DNA of 64,000 nucleotides. It comes from UMGS1783 sp900555065. Its GTDB lineage: Bacteria; Bacillota; Clostridia; Oscillospirales; UMGS1783. Numbering within the stretch: position 1 is the first letter of the stretch; every line of letters starts with the position of its first letter. The translations under genes and the position numbers were made by a program. The stretch spans positions 62,001 to 126,000 of the forward strand of contig CALKPL010000038.1 of assembly GCA_937991645.1 (NCBI GenBank), read 5' to 3'. The notes under the pieces are model-generated. The model was not told the origin of the DNA. It saw only the letters and a list, made by a program, of their open reading frames with translations, and searched no databases. Below are positions 16,355-25,751 of the stretch, piece by piece.

Positions 16355-17068
16355 TTACAAATGCACTTTGCGGCGCGGATCCTCAAACTCGCGTACGCGG
16401 TCTTCATAGGCGCGCATCGCAACCTCCTGAAACGGCAACGCGAACTCCTCCGCGCTGATCAGGCGCATGAGATACTGCGTAAACGGCGGATTCATTACAA
16501 GAAACGGGCCGAGCAGATATGTGCCCATAAAATTGTTCCACTTCAGCCCTTCGAAGGGACACCCCTCGTACAAACCCCGGCCGCGGATTACTTCGATAAA
16601 GGGATAGGCCGAAACGTCGCCCACTGAATCGGAAAACTGGCTTTTAAACCCAACGATTTTCATCCCCTCAAACCGGCCCAGGACAAGCCCATTGTACCGC
16701 TTGAACATACGGCGCTGGGCCGTTGTCGGGAAAATGCCCAACCCCTCGATTTTAGAGCCGTCCTCATTCTCAATATACTGTCCGAACACCTCCAGACTGT
16801 TACCGGTAGCGAGCACGACGGCGCCGTCCTCTATCAGCTCCAAAAGCCGCTGTCGGTAGGGGCGCAGCGCGCGAATCACTTTCTCCTGTGCGCTTTCCGT
16901 CATCGAGCCGAGGTAAATGAGTGCGGGCCGTTCCGATACAAACAGCGGCACGGCGGTGCGCGACGTCTCCACAAACTCCGCCTGGGGCAGGCAACGCTGC
17001 AGATACGCGACGTTCGCGTTGTCGGCGAACAAGTTGCACAGTTCAGGATATAAAACCTCTATTTTCAT
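16355..17068 (-). CDS. GatD-like class I amidotransferase homologue lacking catalytic Cys and His
   Basis: GatD is the glutaminase half of the MurT-GatD complex that amidates D-Glu of lipid II. The 237-residue protein keeps the fold landmarks (NLFADNANVAYL near 12-23, DGSKIEGLGIF near 103-112, FMGTYLLGPFL near 180-190). However, the nucleophile region is VLATGNSLEVFG (84-96) where GatD has an ICGGYQ-type elbow, so there is no Cys. The general-base position in the GTYLHGP motif is Leu186. It overlaps murT by 4 nt, so a complex is likely. It probably cannot hydrolyse glutamine and may be a structural or differently acting subunit. Confidence 0.85.
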   Translation of the reverse strand: MKIEVLYPELCNLFADNANVAYLQRCLPQAEFVETSRTAVPLFVSERPALIYLGSMTESAQEKVIRALRPYRQRLLELIEDGAVVLATGNSLEVFGQYIENEDGSKIEGLGIFPTTAQRRMFKRYNGLVLGRFEGMKIVGFKSQFSDSVGDVSAYPFIEVIRGRGLYEGCPFEGLKWNNFMGTYLLGPFLVMNPPFTQYLMRLISAEEFALPFQEVAMRAYEDRVREFEDPRRKVHL

Positions 17069-18459
17069 GCCGTCTCTCCCCCGTCCTTCGCCGCGGACAG
17101 CGCCTCCAGTGCGGCGGCCGTTTCATCCTTGAGCTTCATTGCAAGATCATACTGAAACAGTTCATATAGAATGTAAACGCTGTCCACACCGGACAGGTCG
17201 GCGTATTTCAGAAAATCCCGCTCATGTCGGAACGCAGTGATCCGCTCATCCGGTATGCCGGCGAGCAGCATACGCAACCGGTAATCCTGAGAACGGGGTC
17301 CGCCGACATAAATACGCCGAATACTATCGCGGTTCAAAAATTCAAAATCAGTCTCATAAATCCAGGTTAAATTTTCCGATGTGTCTTTGTTGTCGTAGAT
17401 ATCGTCAACCATGATAAAGACGACCTTGTCGCCGGGTTCGCGGCTCACATATTCAAAGACGCGGGAACAGGCGATGGGATTCTGTCCCTTGGCGATGTGG
17501 GCGACAAGCTTCACCCCGCCCGCATACTGCTCGACATAGCGCGTGTCGGTAATTTGGATTTTCTCCATAGAGGCGCGGATTTTCTCCGCATCCAGACCCA
17601 GTACGCGCAGCAACGCGATGACGGCGACTTCGTTATATATATTGAAAATACTGTTGTTGACAAGATGATACTGTTCTTCCCCGCCGTTGTCCCGCACCGT
17701 CATGCATGCCCGGCCGTACTCGACCGCGCTGACCGCGTAATCCGGCGCAGGAGACGAGAAACCACATGCGCAGCGCACGCGGCCGATATGGTGATAACGC
17801 TGGAACTCAAACTGAACCGGCGCGCCGCAGGCCGGGCAGGAGCGAAGGTCCTGTATGATGCTGTCCCGCTGCTGCAGTTCGCCCGCGAGCGGGTCGATTC
17901 CGAAATACACACGCTGGTTGCGCGGCTTGATGCGGCCGCTGATCAGATCGTCCGCATTGAGAATCAGGGTGGTTTCATCCGGGATCGCGTCGTTCAGTAT
18001 GCCCGATATAAACTCGGTATGGGCGTTGCGCTTGACCGAATCGCGGAACAGGTTTGTGATAAGCAGATAGTCCGGCTTCACATACTTATAAATCAACAGG
18101 GAGCTGCGTTCGTCCACCTCAAATACGGCGAAATCGAATCGGCTCCTGTTGCACGCCGTCACACCCGCCAGCAGGCTGGATGCGATTCCGCTGTTTGTAT
18201 TGGAACCGTAGCGATTGTCAAGCAGGGTATAGCCGTTGTCGCGCAGGATATCCCCGAGCATATTGCACACTGTCGTCTTCCCGTTGGTGCCGGTGACGGC
18301 GACGACGGTTCCGGGCTTTTTCACATAGCCCAGAAACTGCGGGCAGAGCTTGATTGCAATGCTGCCGGGCAGGTAGGTCGCGTTGCGGCCGAGAAGGCGC
18401 ATGGCCAGCCGCGCCGCCTTTGCGGCCCAGAGGGCTGCAAAAAATCTTATTTTACCCAT
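17065..18459 (-). CDS. MurT-like Mur ligase homologue
   Basis: MurT activates the D-Glu carboxylate of lipid II with ATP. The 464 residues show an N-terminal hydrophobic segment and a Mur-ligase P-loop GTNGKTT (57-63). The family's Cys4 zinc ribbon is inserted in the central domain (Cys208, Cys211, Cys230, Cys232), and a C-terminal DUF1727-type domain follows. The triad Asp that MurT lends to GatD lies in a DVSW-type motif; here the matching stretch is ENLTW, with Asn363. Together with the changes in GatD this removes the whole Cys-His-Asp triad. It is first in a two-gene minus-strand operon. Confidence 0.86.
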   Translation of the reverse strand: MGKIRFFAALWAAKAARLAMRLLGRNATYLPGSIAIKLCPQFLGYVKKPGTVVAVTGTNGKTTVCNMLGDILRDNGYTLLDNRYGSNTNSGIASSLLAGVTACNRSRFDFAVFEVDERSSLLIYKYVKPDYLLITNLFRDSVKRNAHTEFISGILNDAIPDETTLILNADDLISGRIKPRNQRVYFGIDPLAGELQQRDSIIQDLRSCPACGAPVQFEFQRYHHIGRVRCACGFSSPAPDYAVSAVEYGRACMTVRDNGGEEQYHLVNNSIFNIYNEVAVIALLRVLGLDAEKIRASMEKIQITDTRYVEQYAGGVKLVAHIAKGQNPIACSRVFEYVSREPGDKVVFIMVDDIYDNKDTSENLTWIYETDFEFLNRDSIRRIYVGGPRSQDYRLRMLLAGIPDERITAFRHERDFLKYADLSGVDSVYILYELFQYDLAMKLKDETAAALEALSAAKDGGETA

Positions 18460-18627
18460 ATGTCATTCTCCTGAAACTTCCTGATATAATATATATACCC
18501 CAAACCGGGACGGCTTGTCAATATATAGCAAGGCTTTTCCTCACCCGTACAGCACACATTTGATTTATTCTTCCATATATGATATAGTTTTATGCAATAT
18601 AAGTCAAGGAAAGGAATTCCCATTTTT

Positions 18628-20040
18628 ATGCACGTTCTCAAGAACAAAGACTTACTGCGCGGCACGGTGGCGATCGCTCTGCCCATCGCCCTGCAAAACC
18701 TCATCTCCTTTGTCGTCCAACTGGCCGACACCGTTATGCTCGGCCTTGCGCCCGGCGGGGAAACGCTGCTGTCCGCCTCGTCGCTTGCCAACCAGCCGTT
18801 TTTTATACTGTCCATCGCCTGTTTCGGATTTTCCGGCGCGGCTACCGTACTCAGCGCGCAATACTATGGGAAGAAGGACTATGCCAGCGTCCGCGTCATA
18901 TTCTCCATCGTCCTTAAAGCAGTTATCATCGTCTCGCTTGTGCTGGGATTTGCCGCGCTGCTCATACCCGAGCAGGTAATGCGCCTGTATACCGCCGACG
19001 GTGCGGTCATCAAGCACGGCGCGGAATACCTTCGCATTCTCGGCTACGCCTACTTCACCTTCGGTTTCAGCAACACCCTTGTCTGCTGCCTGCGCTCGGT
19101 TGAGATTGTAAAAATCTCGGTGATTGTAAATCTCGCGTCGCTGGCAACGAACGTATTTCTCAATTGGGTTCTGATTTTCGGGAATCTCGGCGCGCCCGCG
19201 CTCGGCATACAGGGCGCGGCCATCGCGACGCTGACCGCCCGGCTGCTTGAATTCGCCATCATCTGCGTCTATGTGTTTATACTGGAAAAGCGGCTGCGGT
19301 TCCGGCTCCGGGACATGCTCTCTTACAGCGGCACGCTTGCAAGGGATATTCTCAAATACGGCAGTCCCGTCCTGATCAACGAGGTCGCGTGGGCCGTCGC
19401 CATCTCGCTGCAAGCGGTGATCCTCGGACATATCACATACAGCGCGGGCGACCCTGTCGCCGCCAATTCCATTGCCAACACCATCCAGCAGCTGGCCACC
19501 ATCGTGATCTTCGGGATCGCAAACGCCGCCGCCGTCATGGTGGGCAAGGCCATTGGCGAAGGCGATACCGAGACTGCGCGGCAGCGCGCGGGCGCGTATA
19601 AATACATAAGCTATATCGTAGGCGCAATCGCCTGCCTTGTGATTCTGCTGCTGCGCGACGTAGCCGTCGGCTTTTACAATATCCCGGAAGCGACAAAGCA
19701 GCTCGCAACGCAGATGCTTGTCGTCACCGCGTTTATTACTTTTTTCGTAGCCCAGTCCGCAATTTTCATCGTCGGCGTGTTCCGGGGCGCGGGCGACACG
19801 CGCTATTGCCTGATTATGGAGCTTTTGTGCCTTTGGGGCATTTCTCTGCCCCTCGCCTTTCTCGGGGCCTATGTGTTTATGCTGCCCGTCCCGTTCGTGC
19901 TCGCCCTGATGAAACTGGACGAACCGGCAAAGGCCGTTTTGTGCCTGATCCATCTGCGGCGCGGGAAATGGCTCAAGGTTGTCACACGCGACTTTTCGCT
20001 TGGCGAACCGGAATGCACGGCGGCTGAAACGGCGGTGTAA
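18628..20040 (+). CDS. MATE family multidrug/toxin efflux transporter
   Basis: Cation-coupled exporter in the cytoplasmic membrane. The 470 residues contain two MatE domains with about twelve membrane helices. They include the N-terminal LPIALQNLISFVVQLADTVM, GLGIQG-like GAPALGIQGAAIATL near 190, and the second-half repeat VFRGAGDTRYCLIMEL. I chose ATG 18628 (MHVLKNKDLL), which gives the usual short N-terminus; the upstream ATG at 18592 lacks a ribosome site. Substrate unknown. Confidence 0.9.
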   Translation: MHVLKNKDLLRGTVAIALPIALQNLISFVVQLADTVMLGLAPGGETLLSASSLANQPFFILSIACFGFSGAATVLSAQYYGKKDYASVRVIFSIVLKAVIIVSLVLGFAALLIPEQVMRLYTADGAVIKHGAEYLRILGYAYFTFGFSNTLVCCLRSVEIVKISVIVNLASLATNVFLNWVLIFGNLGAPALGIQGAAIATLTARLLEFAIICVYVFILEKRLRFRLRDMLSYSGTLARDILKYGSPVLINEVAWAVAISLQAVILGHITYSAGDPVAANSIANTIQQLATIVIFGIANAAAVMVGKAIGEGDTETARQRAGAYKYISYIVGAIACLVILLLRDVAVGFYNIPEATKQLATQMLVVTAFITFFVAQSAIFIVGVFRGAGDTRYCLIMELLCLWGISLPLAFLGAYVFMLPVPFVLALMKLDEPAKAVLCLIHLRRGKWLKVVTRDFSLGEPECTAAETAV

Positions 20041-20123
20041 CCGAAAACCGGTCCGGCGTTTTATCCGGGCGCGGACGGGCATAATACCAGTATACATCTA
20101 TAGAAATACAAGAGGTGAATGTA

Positions 20124-21491
20124 ATGGAGTATATCGACCTGCGCGAAGTATACGCCGATCCCGCCGCCCGTATCGACGCATCCATCGGGCTGCAGGGCTG
20201 GATCCGCAACCACAGACGGCAGCGTGCAAACGGGTTTATCGACTTTTACGACGGGACGGTCCAGCAGGGCATTCAGATCGTCTATGACGCCGACACGCCT
20301 GGTTTTTCGCAGATACAGGCGCTGCGCCCGGGCGCGGCGGTCAGCGTCTGCGGCATGCTGCGCCGGGCCGGGCGCGGCGGTCTGGAACTGCATGCGCGCA
20401 GCATTGTCCTGGAGGGCGATAGCCCGGAGGACTATCCGCTCCAGCCCAAGCGGCACACAGTTGAATTCTTGCGGCAGATCGCCTACCTCAGGCCGCGCAC
20501 CCGTCTGTTCCAGGCAGTGTTCCGCGTCCGGAGCGCCGCCGCGGCCGCCATTCACCGCTACTTTACAGACAACGGCTACGTATACGTACACACCCCCATC
20601 CTCACCGCCAACGACGGCGAGGGCGCGGGCAACACGTTTACCGTCACCACGCTCGACCCCGCCGCGGGCGCGCCGGACTATGCGCGCGATTTCTTCGGGA
20701 AAAAGACTTCGCTCGCCGTAACCGGACAGCTGGAGGGCGAGACGTTCGCGCTTGCCTTTAAGAAAATATATACGTTTGGGCCGACTTTTCGGGCTGAGGA
20801 TTCCAATACGAAGACCCATGCCGCGGAGTTCTGGATGATCGAACCCGAAATCGCATTTTGCGACCTGCAAATGCTTATGGACATAGAAGAGGCGTTTTTA
20901 AAACACGTCGTCGCGAGCGTGCTGGAACAGTGCCGTGACGAGCTTGCCTTTCTTGACGACTATACGAAAAGCGGGCTTGTGGAAAAGCTGCGGGCGCTGG
21001 CCGGCGGCTCCATGGCGCGCGTCTCCCACGCCGAAGCGGTAGAAATACTGCAGCGCAGCGGCGTTGCGTTTGAATACCCGCCGCAGCAGGGGCGCGACCT
21101 TGCGCGCGAGCATGAGAAATATCTGACGGACGTGCATTTTAAGTCGCCCGTATTCGTCTATGACTGGCCGGCTGAGATCAAGGCTTTTTATATGCGGCAA
21201 AACGACGACGGAAGGACCGTCGCCGCCGTGGACCTGCTCGTGCCGCTGGCAGGCGAGCTGATGGGCGGCAGCCAGCGAGAGGAGCGGTACGACCGGCTTT
21301 GCGCGCGCATGGAGGCGCTCGGCATGGATATTGGGGAGATGGAATGGTACCTGAACCTGCGCCGGTTCGGCGGGTGCAAACACGCGGGATTCGGCATGGG
21401 CTTTGAGCGGCTGCTCATCTACCTGACCGGCGTGGACAATATCCGCGACGTGATCCCCTACCCGCGCACGCCCGGCAACTGTGAATTTTGA
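20124..21491 (+). CDS. asnS: Asparaginyl-tRNA synthetase
   Basis: Class II aminoacyl-tRNA synthetase charging tRNA-Asn. The 455 residues have an N-terminal OB-fold anticodon-binding domain (about 15-105) and a catalytic core. Motif 2 is TFRAEDSNTKTHAAEFWMIE and motif 3 is GFGMGFERLLIYLTG; the C-terminus is RDVIPYPRTPGN. ATG 20124 follows AGAGGTG at proper spacing. AspRS and AsnRS are related, but the length without a GAD insert and these motifs fit AsnRS. I see no T-box leader in the 83-base gap before it. Confidence 0.93.
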   Translation: MEYIDLREVYADPAARIDASIGLQGWIRNHRRQRANGFIDFYDGTVQQGIQIVYDADTPGFSQIQALRPGAAVSVCGMLRRAGRGGLELHARSIVLEGDSPEDYPLQPKRHTVEFLRQIAYLRPRTRLFQAVFRVRSAAAAAIHRYFTDNGYVYVHTPILTANDGEGAGNTFTVTTLDPAAGAPDYARDFFGKKTSLAVTGQLEGETFALAFKKIYTFGPTFRAEDSNTKTHAAEFWMIEPEIAFCDLQMLMDIEEAFLKHVVASVLEQCRDELAFLDDYTKSGLVEKLRALAGGSMARVSHAEAVEILQRSGVAFEYPPQQGRDLAREHEKYLTDVHFKSPVFVYDWPAEIKAFYMRQNDDGRTVAAVDLLVPLAGELMGGSQREERYDRLCARMEALGMDIGEMEWYLNLRRFGGCKHAGFGMGFERLLIYLTGVDNIRDVIPYPRTPGNCEF

Positions 21492-21495
21492 GCTG

Positions 21496-21543
21496 TAAAA
21501 AAGGACGTCTCCCGCAGCGCGCTGCGGGAGACGTCCTTTTTTT
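21496..21543 (+). terminator. Terminator after asnS
   Basis: Long perfect stem AAAGGACGTCTCCCGCAGC/GCTGCGGGAGACGTCCTTT with a tiny loop and a T-run. Confidence 0.95.
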
Positions 21544-21619
21544 GGTGCGGCAACGGCGGCCGTCATGCATGGAGCGGTATGATTCCGAACATACTGAAGA
21601 AAGAAAGGAGCGCTATACC

Positions 21620-22963
21620 ATGGAGCAGCCGCAAAAGAAATACAACCTGTTTACCGCCATCGCCATGATCGTCGGCACCGTGATCGGGTCCGGCATTTTT
21701 TTCAAAAGCGCGGCTGTACTGGAAAAGACCGGCGGCAGCCTGCTGCTCGGCGCGGCGCTGTTCGCCCTGTGCGCGCTCAGCATCGTGTTCGGCGGGCTCA
21801 CGATCGGAAGCCTCGCCTGCCGGACCGACCGGCCGGGCGGCGTGCTCGCATACCTGGAAACCTACGCGGACCGGCGCGTTGCCTGCGGGTTCGGCTGGTT
21901 TCAGGTCCTTCTCTACTATCCCTCGCTTATCGCCGTCATCTCCTGGGTCGCCGCCTGCTATATCCAATCCCTGTTCGGCCTTGCCGGCGGACTGGAGGCG
22001 CAGATCCTGCTCGCCGCCGCCATCATTCTCGCGCTGTTCGCGCTTAACGCCTTCTCCGCCAGGGCCGGCGGCCTGTTCCAAAACGTGACGACCATCGTAA
22101 AGCTCGTGCCCTTAGCCGGATGCATCGTGCTGGGATTCCTGTACGGAGACCCGGCCGCGCTGACGGCGGCGCGGGGCGCGGCGGAGGGCCCGTCCCTCAT
22201 ACGCGCGGCGACCGCTATTCCGGCCGTCGCCTTCATGTTCGACGGCTGGATTGTCGCCACCTCAATCTGTGAGGAAATCAAATCCTCAAAAAAGGCGCTG
22301 CCGCTTGCCCTTGCCGTCGCGCCCGTCTGTATTCTCATCGTATACGCCCTGTACTTCATAGGCGCGGGCCTGTACCTAGGCCCGGACACGATGATCGCAC
22401 AGGGGGACGGCTATATTTACGCGGCGGCGGCCCGCGCGCTCGGCAGCCGCGGCGGCGCCGTCATCCTGGCGCTGATTATCGCCGCCATCCTGGGCACGGT
22501 CAACGGCTACGTCACAGGCGCGGTACGCATGCCCTACTCCCTCGCCAAATCCGGATTTTTCCCCGGCCGTACCCGCCTTAAACGGATCTGTAAACGCACG
22601 GATACGCCCCTTCCCTCCGCTTGTTTCGCCTGCGCATGCGCTCTGCTTATGCTCGGCGTCCATTACCTGATCCTGCGCTTCCAACTGCTGCCGGGATACG
22701 ACGTTTCCGAAATCGCCGTTGCGGTCAGCTACCTTTTGTACAGCGTCCTCTACGTCCGCGTGATCGCCCTGCACCGCAAAGGCGAAATCCGCGGCGTGTT
22801 CCACGGGCTCGTGTTCCCCCTGCTCGCCCTGGCCGGCGCGGCCATCGTCGTGCTCGGGGCCGTGCAGAGCAATATGTTCTGGCTCAATCTCGCCGTCTGC
22901 GCCGCCGTATTCGGAGTCGGTTTTCTCTACTGCCAGCGTACGCGGCGCCGCGGTCCCGGATAG
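21620..22963 (+). CDS. APC-family amino acid permease
   Basis: Amino acid/polyamine/organocation transporter in the cytoplasmic membrane. The 447 residues have twelve predicted helices. They include the helix-1 signature AIAMIVGTVIGSGIFF near residues 13-28, the helix-6 region FMFDGWIVATSICEEIKSSKK, and the GTVNGYVTGAVRMPYSLAKSG segment. AAAGGAG precedes ATG 21620. The pattern is close to serine/threonine exchanger-like (SteT) members, but the substrate cannot be read from sequence. Confidence 0.88.
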   Translation: MEQPQKKYNLFTAIAMIVGTVIGSGIFFKSAAVLEKTGGSLLLGAALFALCALSIVFGGLTIGSLACRTDRPGGVLAYLETYADRRVACGFGWFQVLLYYPSLIAVISWVAACYIQSLFGLAGGLEAQILLAAAIILALFALNAFSARAGGLFQNVTTIVKLVPLAGCIVLGFLYGDPAALTAARGAAEGPSLIRAATAIPAVAFMFDGWIVATSICEEIKSSKKALPLALAVAPVCILIVYALYFIGAGLYLGPDTMIAQGDGYIYAAAARALGSRGGAVILALIIAAILGTVNGYVTGAVRMPYSLAKSGFFPGRTRLKRICKRTDTPLPSACFACACALLMLGVHYLILRFQLLPGYDVSEIAVAVSYLLYSVLYVRVIALHRKGEIRGVFHGLVFPLLALAGAAIVVLGAVQSNMFWLNLAVCAAVFGVGFLYCQRTRRRGPG

Positions 22964-23002
22964 TCGTGCCGGGCCGCCGTTCATGATTTCATGGGTTATA
23001 TC

Positions 23003-23031
23003 TTGACTTTTTCAATACAGGGACATAGAAT
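23003..23031 (+). promoter_or_regulatory. Promoter of the sugar operon
   Basis: TTGACT (23003-23008), a 17-nt spacer and TAGAAT (23026-23031), about 50 nt upstream of the D-lyxose-isomerase-like gene. Confidence 0.65.
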
Positions 23032-23079
23032 ATGGATAGACCGGATAATCAATTTCATTTCATACGGAGGAATATTCCC

Positions 23080-23616
23080 ATGACAAGAGAATTTTATGAA
23101 GAAGTACGCGCGAAAGCCCTCCCCTATTATGAGAAGGCGCACATTGCCCTGACGGACAAGGAAAAGGAAGGGCTGGAGATCGTCGACTTCGGCATGCAGG
23201 ACAACTTCTACAACCTCGGCATCTGCATTATTACATACGTGAACAACGAGCGCTATTGCGGCAAGGAAATGATGCTCTTCCCGCACCAGACCTGCGCGGA
23301 GCACTGGCATCCCCCGGTCGATACCGGCAAGCAGGAGACGTTCCGCTGCCGTTACGGCACGGTGTATGTGTACGTGGACGGCGAGCCTACGCCCAACCCC
23401 AAGGTACAGCCGCCCGAAAAGGACAAGGACTATTTCACTGTATTCCATGAAATCGTCCTGCAGCCCGGCGATATGTTCACCATGAAGCCGAACACGAAGC
23501 ACTGGTTCCAGGCAGGTCCTGAAGGCGCGATTGTGAGCGAGTTCAGCTCCCAGAGCAACGACGACACCGATGTTTTCACCGACCCGCGTATCGACCGTAC
23601 GTTCAAGGTTGAATAA
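23080..23616 (+). CDS. D-lyxose isomerase-like cupin
   Basis: Family members interconvert D-lyxose and D-xylulose (and D-mannose/D-fructose) with a divalent metal. The 178-residue cupin has metal ligands His75 and His77 in CAEHWHPP, Glu86 in GKQETF and His141 in NTKHWF, all conserved in the family. ATG 23080 follows ACGGAGG. It is the first gene of a three-gene run with a class II aldolase and a DUF4432 protein, which supports sugar catabolism. The true substrate is not shown. Confidence 0.85.
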   Translation: MTREFYEEVRAKALPYYEKAHIALTDKEKEGLEIVDFGMQDNFYNLGICIITYVNNERYCGKEMMLFPHQTCAEHWHPPVDTGKQETFRCRYGTVYVYVDGEPTPNPKVQPPEKDKDYFTVFHEIVLQPGDMFTMKPNTKHWFQAGPEGAIVSEFSSQSNDDTDVFTDPRIDRTFKVE

Positions 23617-23627
23617 GGGGCCGGAAA

Positions 23628-24482
23628 ATGATTGTTGGAATGAACGACGTGCTCCATCCCGCGCGCGAGGGAAAATACGCCGTCGGCATGTTCAACGCCG
23701 TCACGTCGGACATGGTCCGCGGCGTTGTGGAAGCGGCGGAAGAACTGCGCGCGCCCATCATGCTGAGCACCTGTGAAGTTTTCCTGCGCTACTGGCCCAT
23801 GGAAGAGCTGGCGTACTACTTTCAGTTTATTGCAAAACGGGCGGGCGTACCCGTCTGCATGCACTTTGACCATGGCAAGACGGAGCAGGCGTGCCTGCGC
23901 GCGCTCGAGCTCGGCTTCACTTCGATTATGTACGACGCATCCGCCCTCCCCTTTGAGGAAAATCTCAGACGCGTAAAGGAAATGGCGTACAAAGCGCATT
24001 CCGTCGGCGTGCAGATCGAGGCGGAGCTGGGCCGCGTCGGCGACAATGAAGGCTCGGCCGAGGGCGCCGAGGTTCTCGACGTACCGGAAAACTACTACAC
24101 CGACCCGGAGCAGGCCCGCGCCTTTGTCGCTGAGACGGGCGTGGACGCGCTCGCCATCGCAGTCGGAAACGCGCACGGCGCGTATAAGTTCCCGCCCAAG
24201 CTCGACTTTGACCGCATCGACGCGCTCGCCGCAGCCGTACCCGTTCCTCTTGTGCTGCACGGCGGGTCGGGAATCGGGGACGACGACTTCCGGACCGCCA
24301 TCCGCAAGGGGATTGCAAAGGTGAACATATTTACCGACCTCAGCGTCGCCGGCGGCCGGGCGGCGGCCGCCGCCTATTCCGAGGGCAAGGGACTGGCCGA
24401 TATGGTGCTGCCGACGGTGGATGCCGTCAAACATGCGGCGGCTGCAAAAATCCGGCTGTTCGGTACGGCCGGCAGGGCCTGA
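23628..24482 (+). CDS. Class II fructose-bisphosphate aldolase family protein
   Basis: Zn-dependent aldolase that cleaves a ketose phosphate into dihydroxyacetone phosphate plus an aldehyde. The 284 residues hold the metal-site motif CMHFDHGK (His79, His82), the EAELGRVG motif, GNAHGAY, VLHGGSGI and the phosphate-binding KVNIFTDL. It is nearer to GatY/KbaY/FbaA-type enzymes than to dedicated glycolytic FBA; the substrate is uncertain. It starts 11 nt after the isomerase-like gene. Confidence 0.88.
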   Translation: MIVGMNDVLHPAREGKYAVGMFNAVTSDMVRGVVEAAEELRAPIMLSTCEVFLRYWPMEELAYYFQFIAKRAGVPVCMHFDHGKTEQACLRALELGFTSIMYDASALPFEENLRRVKEMAYKAHSVGVQIEAELGRVGDNEGSAEGAEVLDVPENYYTDPEQARAFVAETGVDALAIAVGNAHGAYKFPPKLDFDRIDALAAAVPVPLVLHGGSGIGDDDFRTAIRKGIAKVNIFTDLSVAGGRAAAAAYSEGKGLADMVLPTVDAVKHAAAAKIRLFGTAGRA

Positions 24483-24495
24483 AAGGAGCGCGCGT

Positions 24496-25506
24496 ATGGA
24501 CTATGCACACGAGCGCCGCTATATCGGCAACGACGCGCAGCTATTCTCCGTAAAGGAGTATACGCTCACCCAAGGCAAGGCGCGCGGTGTGCGCGCCGTC
24601 GACGTATCAACCGCCGCAGGGCTGGACTACACCGTTTTGCCCGACCGGTGTATGGACATTCACCAGGTCCGCTTCCATGGGAAAAACGCGTGCCTGCTCA
24701 CACCGACCGGGATTGTCGCGCCCGCCTACTACGACGATGCGGGCGAGGGCCTGCTCAAAAGCTTCACGGGCGGCTTTCTCACGACCTGCGGATTTGAGAA
24801 CATCGGCAAACCGAGCGATTGCGACGGCGTGCCGCTGGGCATGCACGGAAGCCTGTCGCAGACGCCGGCGGAACGTCTGAGCGTCGGCGTGGAGGAGGGC
24901 GGCGGACGGCCCATGGTCGTGCTCTCCGGTACGGTGCGCAGCGCGCGGTTTTTTGGGCATAACCTGACCTTGAAACGCACCATCCTCAGCGCATACGACG
25001 AAGCGGGCTTTTTTATCCGCGACGAGATCACGAACCGCGGTTTTCAAACTGCGCCCTTTATGCTCCTGTACCACTTCAACATCGGTTATCCGCTGCTGAG
25101 CGAGCAGGCGCGTATGGTGATCCCCTCTGTTTCCGTCCGCGGTCGCGACGCGTACGCGCAGGAGCGGATCGGGTCGTGGGACGAGCTCACGCCGCCGCAG
25201 GCGGGCTGTGCGGAGGTCTGCTACTATCACGACGTGCAGGCCGATGAGGACGGTATTGCAGCGGTTGGCGTAGTCAACCCGCAGCTCGGTCAAAAGCTGC
25301 AAATCCGGTTTGACAAAAAGGTGCTGGACCATTTCGTCGAATGGAAGATGATGGGCGAGGGCGACTATGCGCTGGGTCTTGAGCCGGGCAATGCCACCAT
25401 AGACGGCTATGCGCAGGCAAAACGGGACGGCACGCTTAAAACCCTGGCTCCGGGCAAGACTATTGTGAGTACGATCCAGGTATCCTTTGAAACGCTTCGG
25501 CAATAG
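24496..25506 (+). CDS. DUF4432 family protein (aldose-epimerase-like)
   Basis: Galactose-mutarotase-fold protein of unassigned reaction, often encoded with sugar isomerases and aldolases. The 336 residues show DYTVLPDRCMDIHQV near 40-55, FTGGFLTTCGFENIG near 90-105, LHGSLSQTPAE-like MHGSLSQTPAER, and the C-terminal FVEWKMMGEGDYALGLEPGN. Start ATG 24496 follows AAAGGAG. Third gene of the operon; a terminator follows. No kinase is encoded in the operon. Confidence 0.85.
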   Translation: MDYAHERRYIGNDAQLFSVKEYTLTQGKARGVRAVDVSTAAGLDYTVLPDRCMDIHQVRFHGKNACLLTPTGIVAPAYYDDAGEGLLKSFTGGFLTTCGFENIGKPSDCDGVPLGMHGSLSQTPAERLSVGVEEGGGRPMVVLSGTVRSARFFGHNLTLKRTILSAYDEAGFFIRDEITNRGFQTAPFMLLYHFNIGYPLLSEQARMVIPSVSVRGRDAYAQERIGSWDELTPPQAGCAEVCYYHDVQADEDGIAAVGVVNPQLGQKLQIRFDKKVLDHFVEWKMMGEGDYALGLEPGNATIDGYAQAKRDGTLKTLAPGKTIVSTIQVSFETLRQ

Positions 25507-25517
25507 ACATATCCGTA

Positions 25518-25566
25518 AAAAGGCCACTATGGGCACCCTCCGTAAGGAAGGTCCCATGGTGACCTT
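25518..25566 (+). terminator. Terminator of the sugar operon
   Basis: AAAAGGCCACTATGGG pairs with CCCATGGTGACCTTTT (two G-U or mismatch positions) around a 17-nt loop, just after the DUF4432 stop. Confidence 0.8.
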
Positions 25567-25594
25567 TTGTATGCAAGCTGAATCTTGATTTTTG

Positions 25595-25627
25595 AAACGG
25601 CATAGCCTATATAGCTATGCCGTTTTT
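25595..25627 (+). terminator. Second hairpin terminator
   Basis: AAACGGCATAGC/GCTATGCCGTTT with a 7-nt loop and TTTTT. No gene lies between it and the previous terminator. It sits at the GC-rich/AT-rich transition. Confidence 0.8.
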
Positions 25628-25751
25628 GCTTTGCCGCGCTCCGTTCTGCCACGGTTTGGCTTCATCCGATACCGCGGATAAAACCTGCCGCAAAGCATTA
25701 CAGAAAATTAAGCAGGAACTGATACAGCAAGGAATCAGACAGAATAAAAAC

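Noticed and set aside
18652..20097. 481-codon minus-strand frame
   Set aside because: Antisense of the MATE gene; Gly/Arg/Asp-rich, no ribosome site.
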